Source: Wohlfahrtiimonas sp.
GTDB taxonomy: Bacteria; Pseudomonadota; Gammaproteobacteria; Cardiobacteriales; Wohlfahrtiimonadaceae
DNA length: 17,407 nucleotides
Direction: 5' to 3'
NCBI GenBank assembly: GCA_030149965.1
Contig: JASLHB010000124.1
Location: forward strand, 1-17,407
In this document: in pieces, positions 14,477 through 17,407 of the stretch
Numbering within the stretch: the stretch's first letter is position 1
Layout: each line of letters opens with the position of its first letter
Made by a program: the position numbers and the translations under genes
The notes under the pieces: generated by a model
Database searches by the model: none
What the model saw: only the letters and a program-made list of their open reading frames with translations
Told to the model about the DNA's origin: nothing

Positions 14477-16728
14477 AATCCTTCTCCTCTATAATTCAAC
14501 ATAGAAGCATCGAATGATTTAAGGATTGGCGTGATATCCAATGATTCAGCGGCAACATTCACATTCAATAATTCATTCAATGCTGCTAGAACTTGATGAT
14601 ATTTCTCATCATTCGGGCTGAAGTAATTCGTCAATAATGAACGTGCAACTTTCAAAGATTCTTGATACGTTTGTGCTTGGTTTTGTAATAAAGCTAAGCG
14701 CGCAGTGGTTAACTGTAATTGAATGTTTTGTTTCAATAGCGTTTCATCAGTGATGGACATTAACTCAGGCGCAGGCGTGCGTTCTTGTGTGACAACAAAT
14801 ACTGGCGTCATTTTATCCAATGCTTTTTGATACCATGGTTTTGCATCAGCTTCATTTGTTGACTCGTTATTCGCAGCTTCTGATTGGAATGTATTGCGTA
14901 ATCCGCCTAAGATATCATCAGATTTTGTATCAATCGCAGGAATCACCTCAGATAACTTCTGAATGCGTGTTGCATAATCTTCACGATCAATGGTTTGAAC
15001 ATCTTTTAATTTAACAATTTCACTTTGGATTAAGTTATTTGTTTCACTGAATTTAGCATTAGCTGTTGCCATTAAACGTTCGCTTGCTTCATTCAAAATA
15101 GCGATGGATTCAGCTGGATCTTCTTCAAACATTAATTTGAAGTTTGCCAATCTTAATAGATATTTTGCTTGGCTTAGATTCAGTAAATCAATATCTGTTG
15201 ACGCAGCTAAACGTGCTTCTAACGTATTTAACGAAGCAATTTTACTATTAATTTCCACTAATTGTGATGTTAAGCGATTTTGTGTTTTGACAGCATCGTT
15301 TTGAAGATCATTAGCTGTTTTGCCAATCTGGTTAATGGATTGATCTAAACCAGTTACTAATTTTTCAAATTCATTTAAATGATCTTTGAGTTGATTATAG
15401 CGGGTTAATGATGTGCCATTGTCAGCTTGTAAATTGGTGATTGCAGCATCTAATGTTGATAAACGTTGTTGCAATGTTTGAAGATTTTGTTGGTGCTGAT
15501 TTTGTGCATTGGCTAAATCTGTAAAGTCAGATGATTGTCCGCGTTCGGCATCAACAGTTGTTTTCAATGATGTTAAAGATTGAGTTAAAGTTTCAATATC
15601 TTTTTTCTGTTGTGTTACTTGAGTTTCTAATACACGTTTCATTGCTTGTGCATTCGTGCTTTCTTGTGATGATTGTAGGAAAGCAAATGCACCGACACCA
15701 ATACCTAAAATACCTAATGCTAAGGCAATATAAGACAAGGAATGATTAGGTTTTTGTGGTTGAGCAGTGCTCGGTTGTTGGATATTTTGGTGTTCAGATT
15801 CAGCTTTATGTTCAACGGTTACAGCAGGTGATGATTCTTCAAGCGTCACTGGATGATCTTTGTCGTTCATTTGGGAAACCTCAGTAATTGAATCTGTGGT
15901 GGATAAGGATAATGTTGGTGCAATTTCTTCGAGTTTTTGCCATAAATCTTTGCTAACAGCAGAATCAGCCACAAAAATGTTCTGATAGCCTAACGTTTGA
16001 ACACAGTGCGCCAAACGATTGCTGGCAACAATCAAAGTATGTCGAGCAAAGTTTGAATCTAAAGCAACGAGCGCGTGATGATAGGCTTCAAAGGCTTCTT
16101 GGCTCGAAACTAAAATAACAATGGGGTGCGATTGACTATATTCAACCATTTCGGATACATCAATATTCTCCGCTTGAATGCGACGATATACATCGACATA
16201 GTGCGCATTTGCACCCATATCGTTGATGGCATTTTCCAATAAACGTCTGCCGCCTTCGCCGCTGAAAATAGATATCTTTTGCTCAGCTAAATCATATTGA
16301 GATAAAGCTTCGAGTAATTTTTCAGTGGTATAAGGTTTTTCGCCTTGAATGACATCGGCGGTTGTTAATTGTTGCAATAATTTAGTTGTGCCAGAGCCAA
16401 TGGAAATGCATGGTTTATTTAAACTGAAGTCTAAACCAAATTTTTGTGCATATTCCACAGCATTCGGACTAGTGAAAGCCCAATAGTCTGCTTGTGTCGC
16501 TAAAGTTGTGCATTCTTCTTTTGCAGATTCAATATTGACAGGGTCATGAATTTCTAAGCAAGGCACAGAAAATGCTGTGCCATTGTTACGCTGAATAGAT
16601 TGAATCAGAAATGCAGATTGTTCTTTAGGGCGAGTGATGACAACACCGACTTTTTGGAAGTCGATGTTGTTTTTTTCTTGGGCAGAACTGTTTCTAGGTT
16701 GATTGTATTTTCTAGACTTTTTCGCCAT
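14473..16728 (-). CDS. hemDX: Fused uroporphyrinogen-III synthase HemD / membrane protein HemX
   Basis: This 751-residue protein joins two proteins that are separate in E. coli. Residues about 27-270 are HemD, which cyclises hydroxymethylbilane to uroporphyrinogen III: ITRP (31-34), FTSPNAVEYA (85-94), FSGEGGR (155-161), DVYRR (179-183) with a candidate catalytic Tyr181, and a C-terminal V-x-x-S-N-R-L-A stretch. A low-complexity linker (271-330) follows, then one membrane helix (332-350) and a long coiled-coil HemX domain (355 onward). The first 26 residues are a basic, disordered extension. The ATG is supported by AAGGAG 5 bases upstream; the start overlaps the end of hemC by 17 bases. Met287, at the junction, has its own ribosome binding site, so separate HemX may also be made. 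Confidence 0.93.
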   Translation of the reverse strand: MAKKSRKYNQPRNSSAQEKNNIDFQKVGVVITRPKEQSAFLIQSIQRNNGTAFSVPCLEIHDPVNIESAKEECTTLATQADYWAFTSPNAVEYAQKFGLDFSLNKPCISIGSGTTKLLQQLTTADVIQGEKPYTTEKLLEALSQYDLAEQKISIFSGEGGRRLLENAINDMGANAHYVDVYRRIQAENIDVSEMVEYSQSHPIVILVSSQEAFEAYHHALVALDSNFARHTLIVASNRLAHCVQTLGYQNIFVADSAVSKDLWQKLEEIAPTLSLSTTDSITEVSQMNDKDHPVTLEESSPAVTVEHKAESEHQNIQQPSTAQPQKPNHSLSYIALALGILGIGVGAFAFLQSSQESTNAQAMKRVLETQVTQQKKDIETLTQSLTSLKTTVDAERGQSSDFTDLANAQNQHQQNLQTLQQRLSTLDAAITNLQADNGTSLTRYNQLKDHLNEFEKLVTGLDQSINQIGKTANDLQNDAVKTQNRLTSQLVEINSKIASLNTLEARLAASTDIDLLNLSQAKYLLRLANFKLMFEEDPAESIAILNEASERLMATANAKFSETNNLIQSEIVKLKDVQTIDREDYATRIQKLSEVIPAIDTKSDDILGGLRNTFQSEAANNESTNEADAKPWYQKALDKMTPVFVVTQERTPAPELMSITDETLLKQNIQLQLTTARLALLQNQAQTYQESLKVARSLLTNYFSPNDEKYHQVLAALNELLNVNVAAESLDITPILKSFDASMLNYRGEGL
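15868..15882 (-). promoter_or_regulatory. Internal ribosome binding site and start codon at the HemD/HemX junction
   Basis: On the minus strand GAGG (15882-15879) is followed by 8 bases and an in-frame ATG (15870-15868), codon 287 of the fusion. Initiation here would give a 465-residue protein with an acidic/polar N-terminus before the membrane helix, the same layout as stand-alone E. coli HemX. Confidence 0.5.
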
Positions 16729-17407
16729 AAATACTCCTTAAAAAGGCATCCGCACCTTTATTAAGTAACTCTTGTGCAAGTCTTTGACCGATATTTTGAG
16801 CATCTAATGGATCGCCCACAACTTCAGCGAATAAGATTTCGTTGGTTTCAATATTGCCAACAAGACCGCGCATCCATAAACCTTGTTCTGTCAATTCAGC
16901 ATAACCAGCGATTGGTGCTTGGCAGCCGCCATTTAACGTTGCATTGAATGCACGTTCTGCTGATACACGAATTGAAGTTTCTTCATCATTTAGTGATGCG
17001 ATGATTTTACGAACTTCTTCATTGTTGCGATGACATTCGATGCCAATTGCGCCTTGGCCAACTGCAGGCAATGAAATGTCTTGAGAAATTTCTTCAGAAA
17101 TTCGGTGATCAAAACCTAAACGCTTCAAGCCCGCTGTTGCTAAAATGATTGCATCAAATTCGCCTGCATCTAATTTAGCTAAACGAGTATTCACGTTACC
17201 ACGTAAATCCTTTAAAATTAGATCAGGGCGGATTGCCATTAATTGAACACGTCGGCGCAATGAACAAGAACCCACAACAGCATTTTGTGGCAATGTTTTG
17301 ATTGTATAATTTTTATTGCTGACTAAAGCATCACGCGGATCTTCACGGTCCATAACAACAGGCACGATCAAATCTTCAGGTAATTCTTTTGCCATTGGCA
17401 CATCTTT
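16712..17407 (-). CDS. hemC: Porphobilinogen deaminase HemC (5' end outside window)
   Basis: The last 231 residues of HemC are present; the frame runs off the right edge, beginning KDVP, a motif found about 90 residues into full-length HemC. HemC polymerises four porphobilinogens to hydroxymethylbilane in the cytoplasm. Visible motifs (fragment numbering) are REDPRDALVS (21-30), GSCSLRRR (46-53, usually G-T-S-S-L-R-R), LRGNVNTRLAKLD (68-80), LPAVGQGAIGIE (113-124) and NGGCQAPIAGYA (159-170). Cys162 of the last motif attaches the dipyrromethane cofactor. The HemC end overlaps the hemDX start by 17 bases, and the hemDX ribosome binding site lies inside hemC, so the genes form an operon. Its promoter is outside the window. 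Confidence 0.97.
   Translation of the reverse strand, partial: KDVPMAKELPEDLIVPVVMDREDPRDALVSNKNYTIKTLPQNAVVGSCSLRRRVQLMAIRPDLILKDLRGNVNTRLAKLDAGEFDAIILATAGLKRLGFDHRISEEISQDISLPAVGQGAIGIECHRNNEEVRKIIASLNDEETSIRVSAERAFNATLNGGCQAPIAGYAELTEQGLWMRGLVGNIETNEILFAEVVGDPLDAQNIGQRLAQELLNKGADAFLRSIYGEKV

Noticed and set aside
17399..17401. A GTG near the right edge as a hemC start
   Set aside because: The frame continues to the edge and encodes Lys-Asp-Val-Pro, an internal HemC motif, so the gene is truncated by the window, not started here.

Overview
The window is AT-rich bacterial chromosome with tightly packed core genes. The protein set points to a low-GC gammaproteobacterium: an LptD C-terminus, MnmA, UraA, PgpB, YaaA, PpnN, YheS, FolP and a hemC-hemD/X-hemY operon, all resembling Escherichia coli counterparts. 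Ignatzschineria or Wohlfahrtiimonas-type bacteria would fit, but that genus-level guess is inference only. I see no insertion sequence, prophage, CRISPR array, rRNA or tRNA. No gene-free stretch exceeds 300 bases.

Layout. (1) 1-233: the last 58 codons of lptD, then a long, nearly perfect hairpin shared with the convergent mnmA. (2) 251-1713, minus strand: a 120-residue two-helix membrane protein of unknown function, then mnmA (tRNA 2-thiouridylase). (3) 1812-2252, plus: a hotdog-fold thioesterase. (4) 2260-4503, minus: an EfeO/imelysin-like exported protein and uracil permease uraA, separated by the uraA terminator, so transcribed independently. (5) 4692-7644, plus: pgpB-yaaA-ppnN, an apparent operon joining lipid phosphatase, peroxide-stress and nucleotide-salvage functions, closed by a hairpin terminator at about 7662-7690. 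(6) 7699-13101, minus: folP-yheS-(DUF3592-like)-telA-xpaC, five closely spaced genes. (7) 13163-17407, minus: hemC (partial)-hemDX fusion-hemY, with overlapping reading frames, closed by a hairpin terminator that directly abuts the folP start codon.

How the genes relate. The hem operon makes uroporphyrinogen III for haem synthesis; its second gene fuses HemD to HemX. The folP operon starts with folate synthesis and ribosome-associated ABC-F ATPase genes and ends in a membrane/stress module of the TelA-XpaC type, which is better known from Gram-positive bacteria.

Most of the region is ordinary housekeeping DNA. The parts most worth a second look are: an intact ribosome binding site and start codon inside the hemD/hemX fusion; a dihydropteroate synthase whose usual Ser-Thr-Arg-Pro loop reads Ser-Ser-Asn-Pro; the terminator hairpin that doubles as the folP leader; and the DUF3592-TelA-XpaC module.
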